A stretch of DNA of 57,680 bases from Bacteroidota bacterium (GTDB taxonomy: Bacteria; Bacteroidota; Ignavibacteria; Kryptoniales; JAKASW01), in the NCBI GenBank assembly GCA_021812985.1, contig JAKAMG010000022.1:4835-62514 (forward strand). The letters run 5' to 3'. The notes beneath the pieces were generated by a model. The model saw nothing but the letters and a program-made list of their open reading frames with translations, was not told the origin of the DNA and did not search any database. The position numbers and the translations under genes were made by a program. Of the stretch, positions 33,653 to 41,294 are shown in pieces (position 1 is the stretch's first letter; each line of letters starts with the position of its first letter).

Positions 33653-34686
33653 CGAAGCTTTCTGAAATAGCCGGGATAATTGGGGCGAAACTCGAAGGCG
33701 ATGCCGACATTGATATTGCCGGCATCGCAAAAATCGAGGAGGCGAAGAAGGGGGAGATCACCTTTCTTTCAAATCCGAAGTATGCGAAATATTTCGAATC
33801 CACTGAAGCCTCTGCCGTAATTGTCCCGGAAGATTTCAAATCCGCACGTGCTGATGTTGCCCTCCTGAGGGCGAAGGACCCCTACACCGCGTTTGTCTTT
33901 GCGCTAAAAAGAATAACCCCTCCACCCGAACCGCTCGAACCTACCATTAACCGAAATGCGTACGTCTCCCCTAAAGCCGTAGTTGGAGAGAATGTCGGCC
34001 TGGGCGCCTTCGCCTGCGTGCTCGACGGGGTAAGGATCGGCAGAGGAGCGCGAATATCACACGGCTCAGTGATCGGGGAAGAAGTTGAGATAGGCGAGAA
34101 CACGCTTATCTACCCGAACGTTACCGTTTACCGCGGCTGCAAGATCGGGAAGAACGTTATAATACACTCAGGGACCGTCATCGGAAGCGATGGCTTTGGC
34201 TTCGCGCCGAAGGATGATGGTACCTACGAAAAAATCCCGCAGCTCGGGATAGTCGTCGTGGAGGATGATGTTGAGATCGGTTCGAACTGCTCGATCGACA
34301 GGGCGACTCTCGGCGAGACGAGGATTTGCCGTGGCGTCAAACTGGACAACCTGATACAGGTGGCGCACAACGTTGTCATCGGCGATAATACCGTGATAGC
34401 CGCTCAGACGGGAATTGCCGGGAGTACCAGGATAGGAAAACACTGCGTCGTTGCGGGCCAGGTTGGCTTCGCGGGCCATCTCGATATCGCCGACAGGACC
34501 ACTATCGGTGCTCAGTCTGGAGTGGCCAAGTCGGTTAAGGAACAGGGGAAGATATTGTTCGGTTATCCGGCCAAGGAGATGCGAGAAGCGAAGCGGATGG
34601 AAGGTGCCGCACGTATGCTCCCGGAACTGCTTCAGGAGGTCGCGGAACTGCGCGCTAAAGTTGAGAAATTGACCAATAAGGAGTAG
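33649..34686 (+). CDS. lpxD: UDP-3-O-acyl-glucosamine N-acyltransferase LpxD
   Basis: A 345-residue cytosolic enzyme of lipid A synthesis that adds the second acyl chain to UDP-glucosamine. The start is TTG 33649, overlapping the previous stop by four bases (TTGA). The N-terminal uridine-binding domain (about 1-105, with GEITFLSNPKYAKYF) is followed by a left-handed beta-helix of hexapeptide repeats. The catalytic His is in NLIQVAHNVVIGDN. A C-terminal helical tail carries LPELLQEVAELRAKVEKL. It is followed eight bases later by lpxC-fabZ. Confidence 0.96.
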   Translation: MTKLSEIAGIIGAKLEGDADIDIAGIAKIEEAKKGEITFLSNPKYAKYFESTEASAVIVPEDFKSARADVALLRAKDPYTAFVFALKRITPPPEPLEPTINRNAYVSPKAVVGENVGLGAFACVLDGVRIGRGARISHGSVIGEEVEIGENTLIYPNVTVYRGCKIGKNVIIHSGTVIGSDGFGFAPKDDGTYEKIPQLGIVVVEDDVEIGSNCSIDRATLGETRICRGVKLDNLIQVAHNVVIGDNTVIAAQTGIAGSTRIGKHCVVAGQVGFAGHLDIADRTTIGAQSGVAKSVKEQGKILFGYPAKEMREAKRMEGAARMLPELLQEVAELRAKVEKLTNKE

Positions 34687-34694
34687 CGACACAG

Positions 34695-36113
34695 ATGCTT
34701 GTCCAGCAGCGTACCATTTCAAATAGAGTTTCAGTCTCCGGAGTGGGACTCCACACAGGATGTGAATCGACGATAACATTTGTCCCCGCCCCAGAGAATC
34801 ACGGGATAGTGTTCCGCAGGACTGATGTCGGCGGCAATCCCGAGATACCGGCCCTCGCCGACTACGTTGTCGACGTGTCTCGCGGCACGACTCTCGGAAT
34901 AGGCGACGTTAAGGTGCATACTGTCGAACACGTTCTAGCCGCCATCGTCGGGCTCGAAATTGACAACGTGATAGTGGAGCTCGACGCCCCGGAACCTCCG
35001 GTTGGCGACGGAAGCTCGAAGCCGTTCGTCGACGTGCTTATGAAGGCGGGGTTCACGGTACAGGACGCACCGAAGGATTATCTCATAATTGATCAGAGTG
35101 TCGAGTACCTCAACGAGAAAAAAGACGTGCAGATGGTGGCTCTCCCGCTCGATGACTTCCGGGTGACCATCATGATCGATTACAAGAATCCCGCGCTTGG
35201 GAGCCAGCACACGGGGATGTTTTCCGTTGAGAAGGAGTTTGTCGACGAGTTTTCTTCCGCCCGGACGTTCTGTTTCCTCAAAGAAGTCGAGATGCTGCGG
35301 GAGAACGGGCTCATAAAGGGAGGCAATTTAGACAACGCGATAGTCATCGTTGACGACGAGATGGAACCCGCAGAGCTGAAGAGCCTTGCGGGAAAGCTCG
35401 GCATCAACGGCTCAGTCATTCTCGGCTCCACCGGGATACTCAACGACAAGACCCTCAGATACAAGAACGAGCCGGCGCGGCACAAACTTTTGGATCTGGT
35501 TGGCGACCTTGCCCTCGTCGGAGCTCCGATGAAGGCGCAGATACTTGCGGCCCGACCGGGGCACCCCCATAATGTGGAGTTTGCCAAAAAGATCAGAAAG
35601 CTCTACCAGCAAAAGAAAATCGTGAAGAAGTACCAGTTCACGAAAACTGCGGGGGTAATATTCGACATAGAGGCTGTCAAGCGTATCCTCCCGCACAGGT
35701 ACCCCTTCCTCCTCGTGGACAAGATCGTGGATTTCAAGATGGACGAGAAAGTCGTCGGCGTGAAGAACGTGACGGCGAACGAGCCTTTCTTCCAGGGGCA
35801 CTTCCCGGGAAAGCCGGTTATGCCAGGAGTGCTCATCGTCGAAGCGATGGCGCAGACAGGCGGCGTCCTTCTCCTCAACGGCATGGAGAACCCGGACGGC
35901 AAATTGGTTTACTTCATGTCGATGAACAACGTGAAGTTCAGAAAGACGGTCGTCCCTGGAGATCAACTTATAATGCAGGTCGAGATGTCGTCGAGAAGGA
36001 ATAAGATAGCCACCATGGTGGGCAAGGCATTCGTTGATGGTACGCTCGTCGCGGAAGCCGAGATGACGGCCGCCATCGTCGACACGAACAACAATTCTAC
36101 AGATCAGAAGTAA
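34695..36113 (+). CDS. lpxC-fabZ: Fused LpxC deacetylase / FabZ dehydratase
   Basis: A 472-residue bifunctional protein. Residues about 1-305 are LpxC, the zinc deacetylase that commits to lipid A; metal ligands lie in HTVEHVLAAIVGLEIDN and in HKLLDLVGDLALVG. Residues about 325-472 are FabZ, the 3-hydroxyacyl-ACP dehydratase of fatty acid synthesis; the catalytic His is in LPHRYPFLLVDKIV and the Glu in GHFPGKPVMPGVLIVEAMAQ. The fusion is a known hallmark of the Bacteroidota/Chlorobi group and puts the branch point between lipid A and phospholipid acyl chains on one chain. AAGGAG overlaps the lpxD stop. Confidence 0.97.
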   Translation: MLVQQRTISNRVSVSGVGLHTGCESTITFVPAPENHGIVFRRTDVGGNPEIPALADYVVDVSRGTTLGIGDVKVHTVEHVLAAIVGLEIDNVIVELDAPEPPVGDGSSKPFVDVLMKAGFTVQDAPKDYLIIDQSVEYLNEKKDVQMVALPLDDFRVTIMIDYKNPALGSQHTGMFSVEKEFVDEFSSARTFCFLKEVEMLRENGLIKGGNLDNAIVIVDDEMEPAELKSLAGKLGINGSVILGSTGILNDKTLRYKNEPARHKLLDLVGDLALVGAPMKAQILAARPGHPHNVEFAKKIRKLYQQKKIVKKYQFTKTAGVIFDIEAVKRILPHRYPFLLVDKIVDFKMDEKVVGVKNVTANEPFFQGHFPGKPVMPGVLIVEAMAQTGGVLLLNGMENPDGKLVYFMSMNNVKFRKTVVPGDQLIMQVEMSSRRNKIATMVGKAFVDGTLVAEAEMTAAIVDTNNNSTDQK

Positions 36114-36121
36114 TTCACGCT

Positions 36122-36901
36122 ATGGCCACTTCAATTGACCCGAGATCCGTCGTCAGCCCCAAAGCGCGGCTCGGCGAAAACGTCACGGTTGGTCCTTTTG
36201 CGGTTATAGAAGACGACGTGGAAATAGGTGACGGCACAAAGATACATTCCTCGGCGTTCATCGGTAACGGCGCCCGGATCGGCAGGAACTGCACGATCCA
36301 CCACGGCGCGGTCGTGTCAAATGTCCCGCAGGATCTCAAGTTTGGGAACGAACCGACTACTCTGGAGATTGGCGAAAACACGGTCGTCAGGGAGTTCGCG
36401 ACGCTCCACAGGGGGACGGCAGAGACTGGCAAGACGGTCATCGGCAGTGACTGTCTCCTTATGGCCAATGTTCACATCGCCCACGATTGCAGGGTGGGGA
36501 ACCACTGCATATTCGCGAACGTCGTCGCCCTTGCAGGACATGTGACAGTCGAGGATTGGGTGACAATAGGCGGTCTATCGGCAGTTCATCAGTTTACAAC
36601 AATAGGTGCGCACACCATGATAGGCGGTGGCTTTCGCGTCACGAAGGATGTGCCACCTTACGTCCTCGCGGGGCGTGAGCCACTCCGTTACGAGGGGGTC
36701 AACGTCATCGGTCTGCGGCGTCGGGGATTCTCAAGAGAGCAGATAGAATCGATCGAGAATGCCTACCGGACGCTCTATTCGTCAGGCCTGATGTACGGTG
36801 AAGCCACGAGGAAAATAGAGAGCGACTTCCCCCGAACCACAGAAATCTCCGCCATCATCACCTTCCTTAAAAATTCTTCCCGCGGCATAATCAGGATTTG
36901 A
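36122..36901 (+). CDS. lpxA: UDP-N-acetylglucosamine acyltransferase LpxA
   Basis: A 259-residue hexapeptide-repeat acyltransferase, the first enzyme of lipid A synthesis. The left-handed beta-helix runs over about residues 10-190, with the catalytic His in NVHIAHDCRVGNHCIFAN and the family stretch GGLSAVHQFTTIGAHTMIGGG. A C-terminal helical domain begins at GLRRRGFSREQIESIENAYR. The gene is nine bases after lpxC-fabZ, and its stop overlaps the possible start of the next gene. Confidence 0.96.
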   Translation: MATSIDPRSVVSPKARLGENVTVGPFAVIEDDVEIGDGTKIHSSAFIGNGARIGRNCTIHHGAVVSNVPQDLKFGNEPTTLEIGENTVVREFATLHRGTAETGKTVIGSDCLLMANVHIAHDCRVGNHCIFANVVALAGHVTVEDWVTIGGLSAVHQFTTIGAHTMIGGGFRVTKDVPPYVLAGREPLRYEGVNVIGLRRRGFSREQIESIENAYRTLYSSGLMYGEATRKIESDFPRTTEISAIITFLKNSSRGIIRI

Positions 36902-36903
36902 AC

Positions 36904-37731
36904 GTGAACGCCTCCGAGCGCTTCACCCACTCGCCCGCATCTAGAGAGTGGTTCTCCGTCGACACAGGCGATCAGCCGGGCGATTTCAACATGAAGTATG
37001 ACGTCGGGCTTGTTGAAGAGTTCCGAATTACCGGAGTCCCCGTCCTTCGATTCTACGGCTGGAAGCCGCACTGCATTTCGCTCGGAAGAAACCAGGATCT
37101 GTCTGATATTGACCTAAAGCTTGCGCGCGCAGATGGTATAGACGTGGTCAAGAGGCCAACCGGCGGGAAAGCGGTCCTTCACGCGGACGAACTTACCTAC
37201 TCGGTTGTGATGGAGGTGAACGGCCTCTCCGTCAACGACAGCTACAACATGATTAGCACCGCGCTTGTTGAAGGGGTAAGGACCATCGGGGCAAGGCTCG
37301 GACTTTCTCAAAGCTCAGCCGATTTCAGGAAGCTTTTCCGTGACCCGACGACAATTCCATGCTTTTCCACCTCCGCAGTGTACGAGGTAGAATACCTCGG
37401 CAGGAAAGTTGTCGGGAGTGCACAACACAGATTTGGAGACGTCCTTCTTCAGCATGGCTCCATCCTGATCGGGGAGGCCCATAAGAATATTATTAGATAT
37501 CTCGCCGTGGAAGATACCGTAAGGGCTAAATCGCGTGAGGATCTGGATGCGCATACCGCGACGCTTACGGAAGTCCTCGGCCGCAGGGCTGACCGGAATG
37601 AAACGATGGAAGCTGTCAGGAGAGGTTTTGAAAGTGTGTTTGGAGCGGACTTCTCCACTTCAACCGGAGTGAGGAATACTGGCATGTTTGAGACACAGTC
37701 ACGAAAGAGTAAGAGAACCTCCGGTATTTAA
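36904..37731 (+). CDS. LipM-like octanoyltransferase / lipoate-protein ligase family
   Basis: An enzyme of about 275 residues that transfers octanoyl or lipoyl groups to lipoate-dependent proteins. GTG 36904 is preferred, with AGGA seven bases upstream inside lpxA; a TTG six bases earlier is the alternative. Landmarks: RFYGWKPHCISLGRNQ, KRPTGGKAVLHADELTYSV, and a cysteine in TIPCFSTSAVYEVEYLGRKVVGSAQHR at the position of the catalytic Cys of LipM-type octanoyltransferases, followed by LLQHGSILIG. The Cys favours LipM over ATP-using LplA. It is embedded at the end of the lipid A operon, directly before panB; a functional reason for this placement is not evident. Confidence 0.82.
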   Translation: MNASERFTHSPASREWFSVDTGDQPGDFNMKYDVGLVEEFRITGVPVLRFYGWKPHCISLGRNQDLSDIDLKLARADGIDVVKRPTGGKAVLHADELTYSVVMEVNGLSVNDSYNMISTALVEGVRTIGARLGLSQSSADFRKLFRDPTTIPCFSTSAVYEVEYLGRKVVGSAQHRFGDVLLQHGSILIGEAHKNIIRYLAVEDTVRAKSREDLDAHTATLTEVLGRRADRNETMEAVRRGFESVFGADFSTSTGVRNTGMFETQSRKSKRTSGI

Positions 37732-37750
37732 GGATTGAAAGGATCTTAAG

Positions 37751-38566
37751 ATGAAGGAGCAGGCAAAGCCGAAAACTGTCACGACGCGCACTATTCTGGA
37801 GTCAAAGAAGAGCGGCGAAAAGGTTGCGGCGCTGACCGCCTACGACGCCATAACTGCGCGAATACTCGATGAAGCAGGTATTGACATCATCCTTGTCGGC
37901 GATTCGCTTTCGAACGTGTTTCAGGGGAACGATACGACAATTCCCGTGACGCTTGACGAGATGATATATCACGCGAAGATAGTCACGCGTGCGGTCAAGA
38001 GGGCCCTCGTCGTGGTTGACATGCCTTTCATGAGTTACCAGGTAGACGCCCAGGAAACGCTGCGGAATGCGGGACGAATTCTCAAGGAGACGGGCGCTAG
38101 CGCCGTTAAGGTCGAAGGAGGGAAGGCCATCGCGGAGTCTGTAGGGAGAATGACGGAGATAGGGATCCCTGTCATGGGACATCTTGGATTGACACCGCAG
38201 TCAATTAACAAGTTTGGCGGATACAAACCCCGTGGTGAAGACAAAGAAGAGGCCGCAGGGATAATTTCCGACGCGAAGCTTTTGGAAGCGTCCGGCGTCT
38301 TCTCAATCGTCCTCGAGAAGATTCCTGCCCGGCTCGCAGCAAGGGTGACTAAGGGCGTCGGCGTTCCCACGATAGGGATCGGCGCGGGCCCCCAGTGCGA
38401 TGGGCAGATACTTGTTTATGCGGACATGCTCGGCTTGACGCGGGAATTCAAACCGCGTTTCGTTAGGCATTACGCGAACATTGCGGACGAAATGCAGAAG
38501 GCCTTTTCGGCTTATGTCAGCGATGTCAAGAAGGGAAGTTTCCCCGCGGACGAAGAGAGTTACTGA
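37751..38566 (+). CDS. panB: Ketopantoate hydroxymethyltransferase
   Basis: A 271-residue cytosolic enzyme that adds a hydroxymethyl group to 2-oxoisovalerate, the first committed step to pantothenate and coenzyme A. Landmarks: ALTAYDAITARILDEAGIDIILVGDSLSNVFQG, VVDMPFMSYQ, KVEGGKAIAESV, GHLGLTPQSINKFGGYKPRG and GIGAGPQCDGQILVYADMLG. It is 19 bases after the LipM-like gene and probably in the same transcript. panC and panD are not nearby. Confidence 0.97.
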   Translation: MKEQAKPKTVTTRTILESKKSGEKVAALTAYDAITARILDEAGIDIILVGDSLSNVFQGNDTTIPVTLDEMIYHAKIVTRAVKRALVVVDMPFMSYQVDAQETLRNAGRILKETGASAVKVEGGKAIAESVGRMTEIGIPVMGHLGLTPQSINKFGGYKPRGEDKEEAAGIISDAKLLEASGVFSIVLEKIPARLAARVTKGVGVPTIGIGAGPQCDGQILVYADMLGLTREFKPRFVRHYANIADEMQKAFSAYVSDVKKGSFPADEESY

Positions 38567-38583
38567 ACTATTATATTATAAAT

Positions 38584-38628
38584 CGTCGGCTGCTCCCTCG
38601 CCGCTAAGATGCGGCGGCAGAGTCGACG
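38584..38628 (+). ncRNA. Compact nested stem-loop between panB and the DUF2007 gene
   Basis: Three nested helices are possible in the leader: CGTCG/CGACG outside, CTGC/GCAG in the middle and CGCCGC/GCGGCG around a TAAGAT loop. No T-run follows, so it is not a standard terminator. It could be a leader structure, an mRNA 3' end or chance. It matches no RNA family that I recognise. Confidence 0.35.
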
Positions 38629-38671
38629 GCTTACCCGTGGGAGAGTCTCGATATGTTTTAACTAAGGAGCG

Positions 38672-39205
38672 ATGGTGGAACATTGTGTGAATCATCCCGA
38701 CAGAAGAGCGCTCTCAATATGTCATGGTTGTGGCAGAAATTTCTGCTCAGCATGCCTCGTGGAAGGGCGCGAATATTATTACTGCGCTGCCCCTGCGTGT
38801 CAGACGCTTTACCATGAGGAAACTATGGGGGCACCCTCCGGAAGAAGCGTGACTTGCCCGAGCTGCGCATTTCATTTCAAGATTTCTCCCGAAGAAGTGG
38901 CGTCAAAGAGATACCGTTGCCCACATTGTGGGTCGGGTGTGGATTTGGGCACCGAGCCGCCCACCGTCGAGAGGCCTGAGAACTTCGTGGAGGTCTTCTC
39001 AACGAGAAACCAGGGGGACATCGCCCTGTTGAAGTCTCTCCTCGACGACGCTCAAATAGATTATTACGTCCTCGGTGAGGAATTTCTCTCGATATATCCG
39101 CTTATTCAGCCGGCGAGGTTCTTTGTTTCGACGGGCCATGCGGAGAAGGCAAAGCTTATACTCAAGAGCATTGATACAAATTCTTTTGGAGTCTCGAGAA
39201 GCTAG
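38672..39205 (+). CDS. Zinc-ribbon protein with C-terminal DUF2007 domain
   Basis: A 177-residue cytosolic protein with AAGGAG before ATG 38672. Residues about 1-50 form a B-box-like zinc finger (CVNHPDRRALSICHGCGRNF, CSAC and further Cys/His). Residues about 62-90 form a second zinc ribbon with CPSC and CPHC pairs. Residues about 104-170 match DUF2007, a putative signal-transducing ACT-like fold (EVFSTRNQGDIALLKSLL, DYYVLGEE, FFVSTGHAEKAKLIL). The role is unknown; the two zinc modules suggest binding to nucleic acid or protein. Confidence 0.75.
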   Translation: MVEHCVNHPDRRALSICHGCGRNFCSACLVEGREYYYCAAPACQTLYHEETMGAPSGRSVTCPSCAFHFKISPEEVASKRYRCPHCGSGVDLGTEPPTVERPENFVEVFSTRNQGDIALLKSLLDDAQIDYYVLGEEFLSIYPLIQPARFFVSTGHAEKAKLILKSIDTNSFGVSRS

Positions 39206-39580
39206 AATTAGGAAGGGAAGATTGGTGACAAGGGGGAACAATGGGACCAGGCCCCCCGTATGAGCTTGAGCAAACGTGGGGGATGGAAAACTTGACATTC
39301 ACTTCATGCCGGACTAAATTACTTCAAAATTTGAGCGAAGGACACACGGACATATCGCTTCCAGGCGCAGTTTGCCTGTCACCTGACTCTCGTCACGTAG
39401 CTGTTTCCAGATCCCATAACGATACCAAAGCTGAATTTACCAGACCTTTTAATCATTCCACGATCAAAACCAATAAACGGGCAGGCCACTTGTGGCAAAG
39501 CGGCCGGCAGATAATTTATTCGTGTGGCTTGCCTGCATGTCGGCCGAAAGAGCTGCTGACTTATTTGGAGGAGGTATCAA
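39206..39580 (+). other. 375-base gap, probable long cold-shock leader
   Basis: No convincing protein gene is seen; the one longer frame here runs into the cold-shock gene in another frame. A sigma-70-like promoter at 39292-39320 would give a leader of about 250 bases before the cold-shock ATG, of the length known for temperature-responsive csp mRNAs. Structure of the leader was not computed. Confidence 0.5.
39292..39320 (+). promoter_or_regulatory. Sigma-70-like promoter for the cold-shock gene
   Basis: A perfect TTGACA (39292-39297) and TAAATT (39315-39320) are separated by 17 bases. Transcription would begin near 39327, about 250 bases before the ATG at 39581. Confidence 0.55.
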
Positions 39581-39784
39581 ATGCCAAACGGCAAGGTGAA
39601 GTGGTTCGACGGAAAGAAGGGATTCGGTTTCATAGAGCAGGATAATGGCGAAGACGTCTTCGTCCATTACAGCGATATAAAGACCGACAAACAGTACAAA
39701 ACCCTCGACAAGGGGGCGGAAGTTGAATTTGAAATTGTCGAAGGCGCAAGAGGTCTCAAGGCAGTAAATGTTACCCCAAAATAG
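39581..39784 (+). CDS. Cold-shock domain protein (CspA family)
   Basis: A 67-residue single-domain OB-fold protein that binds single-stranded RNA and DNA. RNP1 is KGFGFIEQ and RNP2 is DVFVHYSDI; the start [12 protein letters not shown] is typical. A very strong GGAGGAGG site precedes the ATG, and a terminator follows. The gene stands alone with a long leader and may be auto- or temperature-regulated. Whether it is the cold-induced or a constitutive paralogue cannot be told from sequence. Confidence 0.96.
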   Translation: MPNGKVKWFDGKKGFGFIEQDNGEDVFVHYSDIKTDKQYKTLDKGAEVEFEIVEGARGLKAVNVTPK

Positions 39785-39806
39785 ACTTGTTTGACAGGTC
39801 GTTCGA

Positions 39807-39845
39807 AAAACCCAATGTCGGAGGATTTCACGGCATTGGGTTTTA
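39807..39845 (+). terminator. Rho-independent terminator after the cold-shock gene
   Basis: AAACCCAATG and CATTGGGTTT form a 10-bp stem around a 16-base loop, followed by a T/A-rich tail. Confidence 0.8.
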
Positions 39846-39868
39846 TATTATACTATTAAGGAAACAGA

Positions 39869-40300
39869 ATGAGTTTTGAATTTAAAACAAAAGACATCGA
39901 AAGCATCGGGTCCGTACTGAGAGCCAAGCCCGTGAAGAAAGGTAATTTCTACAGGCTCGAGCTATCCGACGAGAAGTCCAAACGCAAACTTGCTATAGAA
40001 ATCTATCCATCCCTAAAGACAGGCAAAAGCAAAGGGAATCTCATTTCGGTTTACACGATCAATTCGCATCTTCAGCTTCACCAGTGCACCGGCTACCTTG
40101 CGTCCGATTTGCTCGGCGAGGTAACTTTTTACTCTGAGGCGGATGGAAAAATCAGCGGTTTGATCGTTGAACGCGAGGCAGGCTGTTCACTTTACGCCAA
40201 CGTCGACAAGAGTTCCTTGTCGGGTGATTTCACCCGCATGGGACCGGAAGTCATGCTGAGCAGTATAGCGCTCTCTCTCGCGGAGACCAGCATTAAGTGA
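39869..40300 (+). CDS. Hypothetical protein (143 aa)
   Basis: A soluble protein with no signal peptide, membrane helix or recognised motif. It starts at ATG 39869, 24 bases after the terminator. The composition is normal, with alternating beta-like stretches (YRLELSDE, LAIEIYP, LISVYTINSHLQLHQC, EVTFYSEADGKISGLIVERE) that suggest a small beta-sandwich. Its stop overlaps the GTG start of ybeY by four bases, so it is translationally coupled to an RNA-maturation gene. Function unknown. Confidence 0.75.
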   Translation: MSFEFKTKDIESIGSVLRAKPVKKGNFYRLELSDEKSKRKLAIEIYPSLKTGKSKGNLISVYTINSHLQLHQCTGYLASDLLGEVTFYSEADGKISGLIVEREAGCSLYANVDKSSLSGDFTRMGPEVMLSSIALSLAETSIK

Positions 40301-40731
40301 AAGTAAGTCTTTTCGTAAACCACCCTCACGCCCCGAAGATTGATCGCCGCAAGCTGTCCGCAGTCGTGAAAGAGGTCATTCGCGAAGAGGGGAAAAGTGT
40401 CGACAATATTAATGTGGTGCTGGTCGAGGATGATTATCTCCTCGAAGTGAACAGAAAATTCCTGAAACACGATTACAGGACGGACGTCATATCGTTCAGC
40501 CTTGAGACGGAAGGTCCGATTGACGGCGAAGTTTACGTCAGCGTCGACCGCGCCAGGGTGCAGGCGAGGCGATACAAAATCCCGGCCGTCAGGGAAATCG
40601 TGAGGCTTATCGTGCATGGCGTCCTTCACCTGGCGGGATGGGAAGACGGCACCCGCGCGGAGAAGTTGCGGATGAGAAAGCGTGAAAATGTCTTCATTGA
40701 GAGGTTTTTTGAAGCACACGAAGTGCGATAG
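40297..40731 (+). CDS. ybeY: Endoribonuclease YbeY (rRNA maturation factor)
   Basis: A 144-residue metal-dependent RNase that matures 16S rRNA 3' ends and takes part in ribosome quality control. The start is GTG 40297, overlapping the previous stop. The metal motif reads HGVLHLAGWED: the first two His are kept, and the third metal position is Asp instead of His, as is usual in Bacteroidota. FLKHDYRTDVISF is the other family landmark. It is cytosolic. Confidence 0.93.
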   Translation: MKVSLFVNHPHAPKIDRRKLSAVVKEVIREEGKSVDNINVVLVEDDYLLEVNRKFLKHDYRTDVISFSLETEGPIDGEVYVSVDRARVQARRYKIPAVREIVRLIVHGVLHLAGWEDGTRAEKLRMRKRENVFIERFFEAHEVR

Positions 40732-40732
40732 C

Positions 40733-40760
40733 TTGACTTTGGAATTTTTCAACCTATATT
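40733..40760 (+). promoter_or_regulatory. Sigma-70-like promoter for smg-topA
   Basis: TTGACT (40733-40738) and TATATT (40755-40760) are 16 bases apart, starting just after the ybeY stop. A transcript would begin about 15 bases before the ATG at 40782. Confidence 0.55.
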
Positions 40761-40781
40761 TGTCTTGAGGACAGTTAAAAG

Positions 40782-41237
40782 ATGCAAGAAAAAATCATCG
40801 AACTCATAGTTGTGTTGATGAGGGAAATAAGGCAGACTAAAGATATATCCAAGGTCGATGTGTCGAAGTTGACTGAGCGAGGATACAGCCAGACCGAGAT
40901 TTCAACGGCGCTGAGCTGGATTTACGATAAAATGAATCTGCGAGAGCCACTCAAGCGCGTGAAGGGAGCTCGCGCGAGGTCGTACAGAATTTTCCACGAG
41001 GCCGAAAGGCAGGTCATGACTAGGGAGGCCAGAGGCTTCCTCGTCGAGATGTACGAGCTCGGATTGATTGACAAGCTTGATATGGAGAACATAATCGAAC
41101 GCTCACTTATGCTCGGCTCAAACGTGGTTGACATGAATGAGGTGAAGTCCATAGTGGCGAGCGTCTTCTTCGAGTATAATGCACCTGGCAAACCCGGGAG
41201 CAGAATAATGCTCAACAGTTCGGACACCATCAACTGA
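40782..41237 (+). CDS. smg: Smg/DUF494-family protein
   Basis: A 151-residue cytosolic protein of the Smg (DUF494) family, often found next to topA or dprA in bacteria. It matches the family from the start (EKIIELIVVLMREI) through LTERGYSQTEISTALSWIYDKM and RIFHEAERQVMTREARGFLVEMYELGLID to the C-terminal helices. Its biochemical function is not established. Here topA follows after 57 bases, and it has its own predicted promoter. Confidence 0.88.
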   Translation: MQEKIIELIVVLMREIRQTKDISKVDVSKLTERGYSQTEISTALSWIYDKMNLREPLKRVKGARARSYRIFHEAERQVMTREARGFLVEMYELGLIDKLDMENIIERSLMLGSNVVDMNEVKSIVASVFFEYNAPGKPGSRIMLNSSDTIN

Positions 41238-41294
41238 AAGATTGAGCAGCACGATCAGAGGAATATTCTTTAATAAGATTGGCAGAACCACAAA

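Noticed and set aside
38584-38660. tRNA or known riboswitch in the panB-DUF2007 gap
   Set aside because: No T-arm TTCRA motif, no CCA region, and no match to riboswitch cores that I recognise; only a generic stem-loop is supported.
39241-39645. 134-residue plus-strand frame over the cold-shock leader
   Set aside because: It runs 65 bases into the cold-shock gene in another frame, lacks a ribosome site of its own and has no protein-like pattern; a promoter and leader explain the stretch better.
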